Positions 1 through 6,451 of a DNA stretch of 8,363 nt are shown here, in pieces. Source of the stretch: Gemmatimonadota bacterium (GTDB lineage: Bacteria; Gemmatimonadota; Gemmatimonadetes; Gemmatimonadales; GWC2-71-9); the NCBI GenBank assembly GCA_003221075.1, contig QHUF01000130.1:9749-18111 (forward strand). Direction: 5' to 3'. Both the position numbers and the translations under genes were made by a program. Below the pieces are notes generated by a model. That model saw only the letters and a list, made by a program, of their open reading frames with translations, had not been told where the DNA came from and ran no database searches. Within the stretch, counting starts at the first letter, position 1. Each line of letters opens with the position of its first letter.

Positions 1-1738
1 GCAGGGATAGGTAGCCCACGAAGAAGCCATCGAAGAACTGCGTCCGATCCTCGTCGAAATTGTACCAGCGAACGCCGCCCGTGAGGTCGAGCTTCGGTGT
101 GACACCGAGCGTCGCTTCGCCGAAGACGGCCGTCTGCTTCAGGCTGTAATGGAGATCCGAGAAGAACAGGTGGTCCTTCGCCGCCAGCGGGCCGGCGGTG
201 AAGCCATAGGGTCGAGGAGGGTTAGGGATGATCGGTGGGCAACAGATGGGGGCAGCGAGCGTGTCGAACCCTCGGACATACACGTCCTGCCCGTAGCCCC
301 GCTTGTTGTTGCTGTAGAACGCACCCACCAGCCAGTGCAGCCGATCCCGACTACCGGCCAAGCGCACCTCCTGGGTCCACACGATGGAGTTCGTGTGGTC
401 ATAGAGCGGCGAATCGAGTGTGTAGATATTCTCGGGAAGCCCGAAAGTCCCGCCGGTGACACTGCCAGACAGGGCAGTCGCATCGCGCACGACCAGGATG
501 TTGCGGTGCGTGTACGACGTGACCGCCGTCAGCGTAGCCGCCCCGAGATCGACCTGCAGGTTGACGTCGCCCAGCAGGAACTTATCGGTAACGGGTTCCT
601 CGATCTGCGTGAACAGCTGCCGAGGACCGAGCGTCACCTTCGGTCGGGTCGTCGTATACGGATTGGCGAGGATGTTGAAAGCATCGATGCGATTCCATCC
701 GTCCGCCTTCGAGCGCTGATAGACCAACCGTGGAGTGATGCTGAAACGACTCGTGGGGGCGAACCGGAGCGCGGCGCGCAAACCGGTCCGGTCGTTGCCG
801 TTGACGTTCTGGTTAACTCGCAGATTCGGCTGCACTGCGTCCATGTACCCGCCAGTGCGCGTGCTATAGCCCACGATCCGGAACGCGGCCTTATCACCAA
901 CTGGCGCATTGAAGCCGAGCTTTGCAATGCTGCCCGGGTCGCCGCCGTCGATGGCGGTCACGCCCACCTCGCCAAACGTGCTACTGTTGCCGAGCTCCGG
1001 CTGATTGCTGATGTAGCGCACCGTGCCGGCCAGCGAGCCCGAGCCGAACAGCGTGCCCTGCGGACCGCGCAGCACCTCGACCCGGCCGACGTCGAACAGG
1101 TCGAGATCCGGCGTGAACAGCGATAGCGAAATCACCGACTCGTCGAGATAGGCGCCCACTTCTTCCTTCACGCCAGGCTGGTCGCGCGAAATCTGGCCTG
1201 ACGAGGCCCCGCGGATCGCGGGCTGGCTCTGGCCGGGCCCGAGGTTCTGCACGCTGAAGCCGGCGACGTTTTGCGCAACCTGCTCGATGTTGTCGACCCC
1301 GCGCACGCGCAGCGCCTGCTCCGTCGGGGCGGCGATCGAGAGCGGAACGTCGATCAACTGCTCCTCACGCTTCATCGCGGTGACGGTGACGGCCTCGAGC
1401 TCGAGCGCCGTCATGACGAAGTCGACCTGGGCCTCCGCGTCCGCCGCGACCTGCACGCCGGTCTTTTGTTGCGTGCGCACGCCGGGCAGTGACGCCGACA
1501 CCGTATATGTCCCCGCGGCCAGGCCAGTGAGGCTGTAGCTCCCGTCTTCCGACGTGGTGGCACGGCGCGCCGGCCCGGGACCGATGGCCCGCACGACGGC
1601 CCCCGCGAGTGGGCTGGCGTGCGAGTCGCGCACCACACCCCTGATCCGACCGTTCTGGGCCAGCGCCATCCCCGGGGCCCCGAACAACAGGGCGACGAAA
1701 GCGGCGATGCTCAGGAGACGGCTTGCGGGGCTAATCAT
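1..1738 (-). CDS. TonB-dependent outer-membrane receptor with N-terminal carboxypeptidase-regulatory-like domain (3' part missing, runs off left edge)
   Basis: Reading leftward from ATG at 1738, 579 codons stay open to the window edge, so the C-terminal barrel strands and the stop lie outside. The start is supported by a strong Shine-Dalgarno (GGAGGAGGG, 1742-1750). Seen in order: a signal peptide, residues 1-27 (ends GMALA-QN); a carboxypeptidase-regulatory-like beta-sandwich, about 28-112; a likely TonB box (EAVTVTA, 115-121); the plug domain, with VEVLRGPQGTLFGSGSLAG (220-238) and RYISNQPEL; then repeated beta-barrel strands. Known role of the family: energised uptake of siderophores, cobalamin, glycans or other ligands across the outer membrane. 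The plug resembles the proteobacterial iron-complex receptor type rather than SusC. It begins 22 bp after the stop of the neighbouring receptor, so the two are probably co-transcribed. There is a CC pair near residues 504-505 in a proline-rich loop. The substrate cannot be assigned. Confidence 0.93.
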   Translation of the reverse strand, partial: MISPASRLLSIAAFVALLFGAPGMALAQNGRIRGVVRDSHASPLAGAVVRAIGPGPARRATTSEDGSYSLTGLAAGTYTVSASLPGVRTQQKTGVQVAADAEAQVDFVMTALELEAVTVTAMKREEQLIDVPLSIAAPTEQALRVRGVDNIEQVAQNVAGFSVQNLGPGQSQPAIRGASSGQISRDQPGVKEEVGAYLDESVISLSLFTPDLDLFDVGRVEVLRGPQGTLFGSGSLAGTVRYISNQPELGNSSTFGEVGVTAIDGGDPGSIAKLGFNAPVGDKAAFRIVGYSTRTGGYMDAVQPNLRVNQNVNGNDRTGLRAALRFAPTSRFSITPRLVYQRSKADGWNRIDAFNILANPYTTTRPKVTLGPRQLFTQIEEPVTDKFLLGDVNLQVDLGAATLTAVTSYTHRNILVVRDATALSGSVTGGTFGLPENIYTLDSPLYDHTNSIVWTQEVRLAGSRDRLHWLVGAFYSNNKRGYGQDVYVRGFDTLAAPICCPPIIPNPPRPYGFTAGPLAAKDHLFFSDLHYSLKQTAVFGEATLGVTPKLDLTGGVRWYNFDEDRTQFFDGFFVGYLSL

Positions 1739-1741
1739 GAA

Positions 1742-1750
1742 CCCTCCTCC
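1742..1750 (-). promoter_or_regulatory. Strong ribosome binding site of the left-edge TonB receptor
   Basis: On the minus strand this reads GGAGGAGGG, with its first GGAGG 7 nt before the ATG at 1738. It fills much of the 22-bp gap between the two receptor genes. That leaves no room for a separate promoter and supports co-transcription. Confidence 0.8.
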
Positions 1751-1760
1751 GAGAAGAGTG

Positions 1761-4562
1761 TCACTTGTTTAACCGCATTTCCGCGCGCGCGTACAAATAG
1801 CGGCCGTTGTAACCGAACGGCGACGCCGCCGCCCAGGGGAACGTCCCGAAATTGTTGTTGAAATCCATCGAGCGATCGTTGAACGAATCCACGAACACCT
1901 GCGAGCTCGGCTTGTCGGGATAGGTGTCGAACAGATTGCGCACGCCGAGCGTCAGGTCGACGCTGGCGAACCGATACCCGATCTCCGCGTCGAACAGCGT
2001 CTTGGAGCCGTAGCGCTCGCGGCACAGATCGCAATATCCGGGCTGCGCCGACGAGAACTTGCCGTAATACGATCCGCGCACCAAGGCGTGCACGCGCCCG
2101 AGGTTGTAGTCGCCGGTCAACGTCCCGCGCCAGTCTGGCCGTTCCTCCGTGATGGCGATGTACGTCACCGAATCGATGATGCCGCCAACGGTCGAGGGCG
2201 TACCGTTGAATACCGCAGGACGCGGATCGAGGTGCGTGATCGCCGTCTTAGTGTAGTTCGCCATCGCGGTCCAATCGATGGTGCCCGCGCCAGCGTTCAT
2301 CCGCAGCGCCCCGGTGATGTCCAGGCCACGCGTCCGCGTGTCGAGGCCGTTCGTGAAATACTGCAGGCCGCTCACATCCGTAAAGTTGTTCGCTGCCAAG
2401 ATCGCCTGCGTCACGCTGTCGGCGAATGTCGCGCTGAGCAGAATGCGGTGGTTGATCTTGATCTGAAATGCATCGACCGTGAACGTGACGTTGTCATTGG
2501 GACTGAACGCAAAGCCGGCGCTCACGTTCACCGACTTCTCGGCTTGCAGCGGCTTCGAGTTGAACAGTCGCGCCGCGCTGTCGGCCACCGGCACGATGAG
2601 CACGTCCGTCACCACACCGCCGATGACGTTCGTATTCACGCGACTGAAATGCGATTGGGTCAGTCCCGGCGCCCGGAACCCGGTGCTGAGGGCGGCGCGC
2701 GCCGTGAACTGGCGCGAGGGCTGCAAGCGGACCGCGGCCTTGCCGATCGCCAGCGAGCCGAAGTCGGAGTAGTGCTCGAACCGCCCCGCGACGTTCGCGA
2801 GGAACTTGGGCGTCAGATTGGTTTCGAGATCGGCGTACACCGCCGCGTTCGTGCGGTGCGAATTCGACTCGTCCTGCGGCCGGAAGCCGGGGAAGACCTG
2901 CGAGTACGGGCGACCGGCCGAGCTATCCGGGCCGAGGTGATGGCCGTTCACGTAGGATGCAAGCTCGCCGCGCGTGATCTGATAACCTTCACGCCGGAAC
3001 GCGGCACCGATGGCCACGTTGACCGGCTCGCGCAGGCCGAGGCTGACTGATTTCGCGGCGTTCAGGCCCACGAGCATCTCGTCGCGCTTGAGCCGGCCCG
3101 CAAAAAACGCCGTCTGATTGGCCATGTCGTCGGCGGTGCCCAACGTGCTGTCCGGGCCCGGCGCGCACGGATTGGCCGGGTCGAGGCATGGACCGAGCGA
3201 CACGTTCAGGGTGTGCCGGATGTGATAATCGAACCGGTTGTAGCCGTACGACGTGCCGAGGTCGATCGACCAGCCGCTCGCGACCGTCCGGATCCCGGCG
3301 ACGATCGAATTGTCCAGCACGGTCGGCGCGAACTCCGGGAGGTAGCCGAAGGGGTAGATCTGCGGCCAGTTGCGGCCCTGAATGAAGCTCGCGCAGTCCA
3401 CGGCGCAGCGCCGGTAGCCGTTGCCCGTGCCTTTGCGATAGCTCCAACCGCCGAAGCTGTAAAACTCCGTGGTGCCCTTGTCGTTCAGCGGGAGCCGGAA
3501 GTTTGCCATCGTGACGAGGTCCTTCTCGAGCCCGTCGCCCCAGTGGTGGTTCGGCTGCGGCGCGGCATTCCGCTTGACGATGATGCGGCCGTTGACGATC
3601 GAGTCCGTCACGCCGGTGCCCGCGTCCTCGTACGGATCAGGCCAAGCGCGATTCGTCGGCTGGCGATCCAGGAACTCGCCGAACAATCCGAGCGAGCCGC
3701 GGCCGATGCCGATGCCCCAGCCGCCGTTCAGAGTCGCGGTGGTACCATCGTCCGCGTAATTGTCCGGGTGATATCGACCGATACTGGTGTTCAGGAATGG
3801 CGTGAACTCCCCTTCCTTCAGCACCAGGTTGACGACGCCCGCGATCGCGTCCGACCCGTACTGCGCCGAGGCGCCGTCGCGCAGCACGTCGATGCGGTCG
3901 ATGGCGCTCGAGGGAATGGCGTTGAGATCCACGCCAGTCGTCCCGGCGCCCATGCCGTACGCGAAGGTGTTGACGAGCGCCATCTGATGACGTCGCCAGC
4001 CGTTGATGAGGACCAGCGTCTCATCGGGCGAGAGGCCGCGCAGCGTGAACGGCCGCACGATGTCGTTCGCGTCGGTGACGCTCTGATGCGGGAAGTTCAC
4101 CGACGGTGCCAACGATTGCAGAATCTGCCCGGTCTCGGTCACGCCCTGCTTCGTCATGTCCTCCGACGTGAACACGTCGACCGGCACCGCCAGCTGCTCC
4201 GCCGCGGTGTGCCGCGCGCGCGAGCCGACGACCACGTCGACCGGCGACAGGCTGATCGGCTGCGCAGTGAGGGTGAAGTCTTGGGTGACCGCGCTCTGGT
4301 CCACCACGACGCGCGCGGTGCGCGGCTGGTAGCCGAGCAGCCGGACGCGCAGCAGGTAGGCGCCGGCGGACACGCCGCGGATCTCGTAGCGGCCCTGATC
4401 GTCACTCGTCGCGTGCAGGCCGCTGCCTTCGGCGGCGACCATGGCCCGCGCGAGGGGCGCGCCCGCGGCATCCGCGATGCGGCCGCGAATGGCGCCATTC
4501 TGCGCCAGCAGCAGCGCCGGCAGGATCGCCAGACCTGCGAGTAATTTGCCGACTCGTCGCAT
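1761..4562 (-). CDS. TonB-dependent outer-membrane receptor with N-terminal carboxypeptidase-regulatory-like domain (complete)
   Basis: Full-length receptor of about 933 aa. The frame is open from 4625, but ATG at 4562 is preferred: it begins a clean signal peptide (MRRVGKLLAGLAILPALLLA) and has AGAGG (4570-4574) at 7-nt spacing. ATG at 4568 would be only 1 nt from that site. In order: signal peptide 1-20; carboxypeptidase-regulatory-like domain about 21-105, with the family's DxxGRYEIRGVSAG turn; likely TonB box near SPVDVVVGS (106-114); plug, with LRGLSPDETLVLINGWRRHQ and VLRDGASAQYGSDAIAGVVN; then a 22-strand-type barrel ending GRYLYARAEMRLNK. Cysteine pairs at 386/390, 459/466 and 844/847 could staple loops. 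The terminal aromatic residue usual for outer-membrane barrels is absent; the chain ends in NK. The role is TonB-driven import of an unidentified ligand. It follows a lipoprotein gene by 69 bp and precedes a second receptor by 22 bp. Confidence 0.94.
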   Translation of the reverse strand: MRRVGKLLAGLAILPALLLAQNGAIRGRIADAAGAPLARAMVAAEGSGLHATSDDQGRYEIRGVSAGAYLLRVRLLGYQPRTARVVVDQSAVTQDFTLTAQPISLSPVDVVVGSRARHTAAEQLAVPVDVFTSEDMTKQGVTETGQILQSLAPSVNFPHQSVTDANDIVRPFTLRGLSPDETLVLINGWRRHQMALVNTFAYGMGAGTTGVDLNAIPSSAIDRIDVLRDGASAQYGSDAIAGVVNLVLKEGEFTPFLNTSIGRYHPDNYADDGTTATLNGGWGIGIGRGSLGLFGEFLDRQPTNRAWPDPYEDAGTGVTDSIVNGRIIVKRNAAPQPNHHWGDGLEKDLVTMANFRLPLNDKGTTEFYSFGGWSYRKGTGNGYRRCAVDCASFIQGRNWPQIYPFGYLPEFAPTVLDNSIVAGIRTVASGWSIDLGTSYGYNRFDYHIRHTLNVSLGPCLDPANPCAPGPDSTLGTADDMANQTAFFAGRLKRDEMLVGLNAAKSVSLGLREPVNVAIGAAFRREGYQITRGELASYVNGHHLGPDSSAGRPYSQVFPGFRPQDESNSHRTNAAVYADLETNLTPKFLANVAGRFEHYSDFGSLAIGKAAVRLQPSRQFTARAALSTGFRAPGLTQSHFSRVNTNVIGGVVTDVLIVPVADSAARLFNSKPLQAEKSVNVSAGFAFSPNDNVTFTVDAFQIKINHRILLSATFADSVTQAILAANNFTDVSGLQYFTNGLDTRTRGLDITGALRMNAGAGTIDWTAMANYTKTAITHLDPRPAVFNGTPSTVGGIIDSVTYIAITEERPDWRGTLTGDYNLGRVHALVRGSYYGKFSSAQPGYCDLCRERYGSKTLFDAEIGYRFASVDLTLGVRNLFDTYPDKPSSQVFVDSFNDRSMDFNNNFGTFPWAAASPFGYNGRYLYARAEMRLNK

Positions 4563-4569
4563 AATCATG

Positions 4570-4574
4570 CCTCT
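4570..4574 (-). promoter_or_regulatory. Ribosome binding site that decides the receptor start
   Basis: On the minus strand this is AGAGG, 7 nt before ATG 4562 but only 1 nt before the nearby ATG at 4568. The spacing favours 4562 and gives a normal signal peptide, whereas the longest frame would add 21 polar residues in front of it. Confidence 0.5.
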
Positions 4575-4590
4575 GTAGGAGTGACCGTTC

Positions 4591-4600
4591 GCACTAGTGC
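4591..4600. repeat. 10-bp perfect palindrome GCACTAGTGC
   Basis: A self-complementary 10-mer in the 69-bp gap between the lipoprotein and receptor genes. It overlaps the candidate -10 and would cover the predicted transcription start. That is a sensible position for an operator, but it is short enough to occur by chance. Confidence 0.35.
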
Positions 4601-4625
4601 TACCGCGCGCCGGCAAGACCGTCAA
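4597..4625 (-). promoter_or_regulatory. Possible internal promoter in front of the TonB receptor
   Basis: Read on the minus strand, TTGACG (4620-4625, five of six matches to the -35 consensus) is followed after exactly 17 bp by TAGCAC (4597-4602, a weak -10). Transcription would begin near 4590, about 28 nt before the receptor start at 4562. The -35 sits just after the stop of the lipoprotein gene. The -10 match is poor and this phylum's sigma preferences are not assured, so this is only a candidate. Confidence 0.3.
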
Positions 4626-4631
4626 GCGACC

Positions 4632-5366
4632 CTAGTGGTGGCCAGCATTCCATGGATCGCCGCCCGAAAATGCCATTACATGCACCATCCAGCCGAACAG
4701 CCGCGGCCGGAACCGCCCGCCGACCGCCTCACACGCGTCCGCCGTCGCAATAGGTGATTTCGGACCGAAGACCGGCTGGCCGTCTTTCGTCTCGCTCCAG
4801 CGCCGCCGCGCGTCGGCCAGCGGCGGGAGACACCAGTTGATGTGCTGGTGCCAGCGCACGACGCTCAGCGGCATCCGGGCATCGAGCTCGGCATCGGTCG
4901 TTTGCGGCGGCGCAGTGAACATGGCACCCACGAGCGTGACACCGCCGTCCACCGCGCGCTGATAGAGCAGCGACGTCGGCCGGGCGGCGTCGAGCCCGTT
5001 CCGCGCCTGAAAGGCCCAACGAAGCTTGGTGAAGTGCTGGACTGGCGCGGCGGCGGCCGGGATGAAGTTGCGAAAGCCATCGGCTTCCGCGGCATGGACG
5101 TCGCGATACCGGGCGAGCTCGCGCCGCATGACCGCGAGGACCTCCGCCGCACGCGCGGAATCGCCCGCGCCTGGAGGCCGCTGCGGCGTGAGCCGCATGT
5201 GCAGGTCCTCGTTCGATACCATTCCGGCCATCGCATGCTCGGCAGCCATCGCGGCGTGTTCGTCGGGATGTTGCTCCGGCGTCGCCACGTCCTGGTCGTC
5301 GGGGGCGGCGCCACTCCGGTGGCAGCCGGCGGCAAGGACATATAATAGAAAGACAAGGCGTCGCAT
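4632..5366 (-). CDS. Conserved lipoprotein of unknown function, His/Met-containing
   Basis: A 244-aa protein beginning with a short signal peptide and lipobox (LAAGC, Cys15), so it is probably lipid-anchored. Residues 20-60 are polar and rich in His and Met, and likely disordered. The folded part, about 70-244, holds blocks that look conserved: DGFRNFIP (97-103), HFTKLRWAF (111-119), RPTSLLYQ (129-136), LVGAMFTAP (145-153), PLSVVRWHQHINWCLPP (166-182) and FGWMVHVMAF (224-233), ending NAGHH. I recall similar unnamed proteins in Acidobacteriota and Gemmatimonadota but know no function. The clustered residues H111, H173, H175, C179 and H229 could bind a metal (inference). The start at 5366 has no good Shine-Dalgarno, and the gene lies 31 bp after the methyltransferase stop, so it may rely on upstream translation. 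Its place before a TonB receptor suggests a periplasm-facing partner in uptake. It is not SusD-like. Confidence 0.85.
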   Translation of the reverse strand: MRRLVFLLYVLAAGCHRSGAAPDDQDVATPEQHPDEHAAMAAEHAMAGMVSNEDLHMRLTPQRPPGAGDSARAAEVLAVMRRELARYRDVHAAEADGFRNFIPAAAAPVQHFTKLRWAFQARNGLDAARPTSLLYQRAVDGGVTLVGAMFTAPPQTTDAELDARMPLSVVRWHQHINWCLPPLADARRRWSETKDGQPVFGPKSPIATADACEAVGGRFRPRLFGWMVHVMAFSGGDPWNAGHH

Positions 5367-5397
5367 GATCGGCAGAATAGACGCGTTCGCGCCGGGA

Positions 5398-5964
5398 TCA
5401 GCTAGAGCGATGCAGGCGCTGGAAGTGCGGTTTCTCGATCAGGTAATGGAACGTGAGAATCGCGGCCTGGGCGAAGACCGCGGCTATGAGTCCCGGCAGC
5501 GAGCGCAGCATCAGCGCGAGCCCGTAGGTCGGGAGATATCCAATCGTATACATCGGACTCGAAATGAAACGGTAGGGGCCCGTCGAGACCGGTCCGATCG
5601 CGGCTTCGGGATCGAAGAAATTGTGCCAGTAGTAGGCGTCGCTGCCCAGCGTGCGCGCGGCCCAGAGCTTCGTGCCCAGCCCGATGACAACCAGGAGCGC
5701 GCCGACGGCGACGGTTGCGACGGCCGGCAGCGCGAGGTGCCACGTGTTGCGGGTCGCGAGGCACAGCACCACCAAGGCGAACGCGTCGTGATTCATGATG
5801 ACCGCGGCCGTCCGCCGGAAGCGCCGGAATGCCGCGGCACGTTCGCGCGGCTCGGTGTGCACGCCGTTCCGCTCCTGGCGCCGCAGTGCCAATCCCACAA
5901 ACAACACGTACGCCATTCGACTGAGAATGGCGTACCCGAAAACCAGTGCCTGCACCGCCGTCAC
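5398..5964 (-). CDS. Integral membrane methyltransferase, isoprenylcysteine carboxyl methyltransferase / phospholipid N-methyltransferase (ICMT/PEMT) type
   Basis: A 188-aa membrane protein. The frame remains open further upstream to 6372, but that extension is an out-of-frame copy of the neighbouring gene and is basic and low in hydrophobic residues. The chosen start is GTG at 5964, whose last bases form the TGA stop of the upstream gene (GTGA overlap), pointing to translational coupling. About five hydrophobic segments are visible, near 5-25, 56-71, 78-98, 140-155 and 157-177. The family signature is GPYRFISSPMYTIGY (129-143), preceded by KLWAARTLGSDAYYWHNFF and followed by EKPHFQRL at the C-terminus. 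Known relatives transfer a methyl group from S-adenosylmethionine to isoprenylcysteine or to lipid amines. Here the usual RHP of the signature is SSP, so the substrate is open. Confidence 0.85.
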   Translation of the reverse strand: MTAVQALVFGYAILSRMAYVLFVGLALRRQERNGVHTEPRERAAAFRRFRRTAAVIMNHDAFALVVLCLATRNTWHLALPAVATVAVGALLVVIGLGTKLWAARTLGSDAYYWHNFFDPEAAIGPVSTGPYRFISSPMYTIGYLPTYGLALMLRSLPGLIAAVFAQAAILTFHYLIEKPHFQRLHRSS

Positions 5965-6332
5965 TTGCGGCCGAACAACCGCACGGTGGCCGCGCCACGG
6001 ACTGGGCGGTGCCTGCTTCGGTACCAGAAATCGACGCGACGCAATATCCGAACGGGGCCCGGCAGATCGATCGAGCGGCTCCAGGAGCCCTGCTGAAACA
6101 AGATGCGGGTTTCGGGCGAGAACGTTTCTCCGTCCCCAAACGTCAGCTTGATGTTGTACATCTCGAGGCTGCCACCCACGACCTCGATCTTGATCGCCGT
6201 GAATCCGCCTTGGCGGGCTCCGATGATCATGGCGTCGTGATCGAGCGAGAAGCTCACGCGGCGAGTTCCCAGCAACTCCCAATCGGCGGTCGGAAGCGTC
6301 AACAAAACCAGGGCCGCGACGATAGCGCGCAT
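5961..6332 (-). CDS. Small secreted beta-rich protein of unknown function
   Basis: A 123-aa protein with a short N-terminal signal sequence (MRAIVAALVLLTLPTA) and then a chain of alternating beta-like segments: WELLGTRRVSFSLDHDAMII, GFTAIKIEVVGGSLEMYNIK, LTFGDG, then IDLPGPVRILRRVDFWY and AATVRLFGRK. The order (an LLG opening, a strand about internal position, then an arginine-rich final sheet) is reminiscent of the small periplasmic DUF2541/YaaI type, but I cannot confirm membership. ATG 6332 has GGAGG at 6336-6340, only 3 nt away, which is closer than ideal. The last four bases overlap the GTG start of the methyltransferase gene. It is the first gene of the leftward group. Function unknown. 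Confidence 0.75.
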   Translation of the reverse strand: MRAIVAALVLLTLPTADWELLGTRRVSFSLDHDAMIIGARQGGFTAIKIEVVGGSLEMYNIKLTFGDGETFSPETRILFQQGSWSRSIDLPGPVRILRRVDFWYRSRHRPVRGAATVRLFGRK

Positions 6333-6451
6333 GTGCCTCCAATGAAGTGAGACGAACGGGAAGTTGCAACATACAACGCGATTCGCACAGGGACTAAGCC
6401 CGGTGACGCTCAGGGCGGCCGCGTGGGTATAGCCTACACAAGGAGGCCGTC
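6333..6451. promoter_or_regulatory. Divergent intergenic region expected to hold both promoters
   Basis: These 119 bp separate the leftward five-gene group from the rightward serpin group, so both promoters are expected here. On the minus strand TTAGTC and TATGTT lie 18 bp apart, a weak match. On the plus strand a TATAGC at 6428-6433 sits close to the serpin ribosome binding site and has no convincing -35. An 8-bp perfect palindrome, GTTGCAAC, lies at 6363-6370. No promoter can be called firmly. Confidence 0.4.
6441..6446 (+). promoter_or_regulatory. Ribosome binding site of the serpin gene
   Basis: AGGAGG, 5 nt before the ATG at 6452. It is a strong consensus site and fixes the serpin start. 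Confidence 0.8.

Noticed and set aside
149..1126. A 325-codon plus-strand open frame at the left end.
   Set aside because: The minus strand here encodes a continuous TonB receptor with plug and barrel motifs; the plus-strand product is Arg-rich with no recognisable features.
2088..3050. A 320-codon plus-strand open frame within the complete receptor gene.
   Set aside because: It is antisense to the barrel-coding part, rich in Arg, Val and His, and has no recognisable motif.
3213..4544. A 443-codon open frame on the plus strand opposite the complete TonB receptor.
   Set aside because: It is antisense to a well-recognised receptor, is Arg/Val/Asp-rich with no domain, and is typical of shadow frames in GC-rich codon usage.
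4563..4625. A longer start for the complete receptor at ATG 4625.
   Set aside because: It would put 21 polar residues ahead of a clear signal peptide and would overlap the possible promoter; the ribosome binding site fits ATG 4562.
5341..5346. A perfect TATAAT on the plus strand.
   Set aside because: It lies inside the signal peptide codons of the lipoprotein gene, has no -35 at the right distance (GGTGGC), and no plus-strand gene starts downstream.
5965..6372. An N-terminal extension of the methyltransferase frame up to ATG 6372.
   Set aside because: It would overlap the secreted protein gene out of frame. The added sequence is basic with no hydrophobic segments, while the GTG at 5964 gives a normal-length family member.
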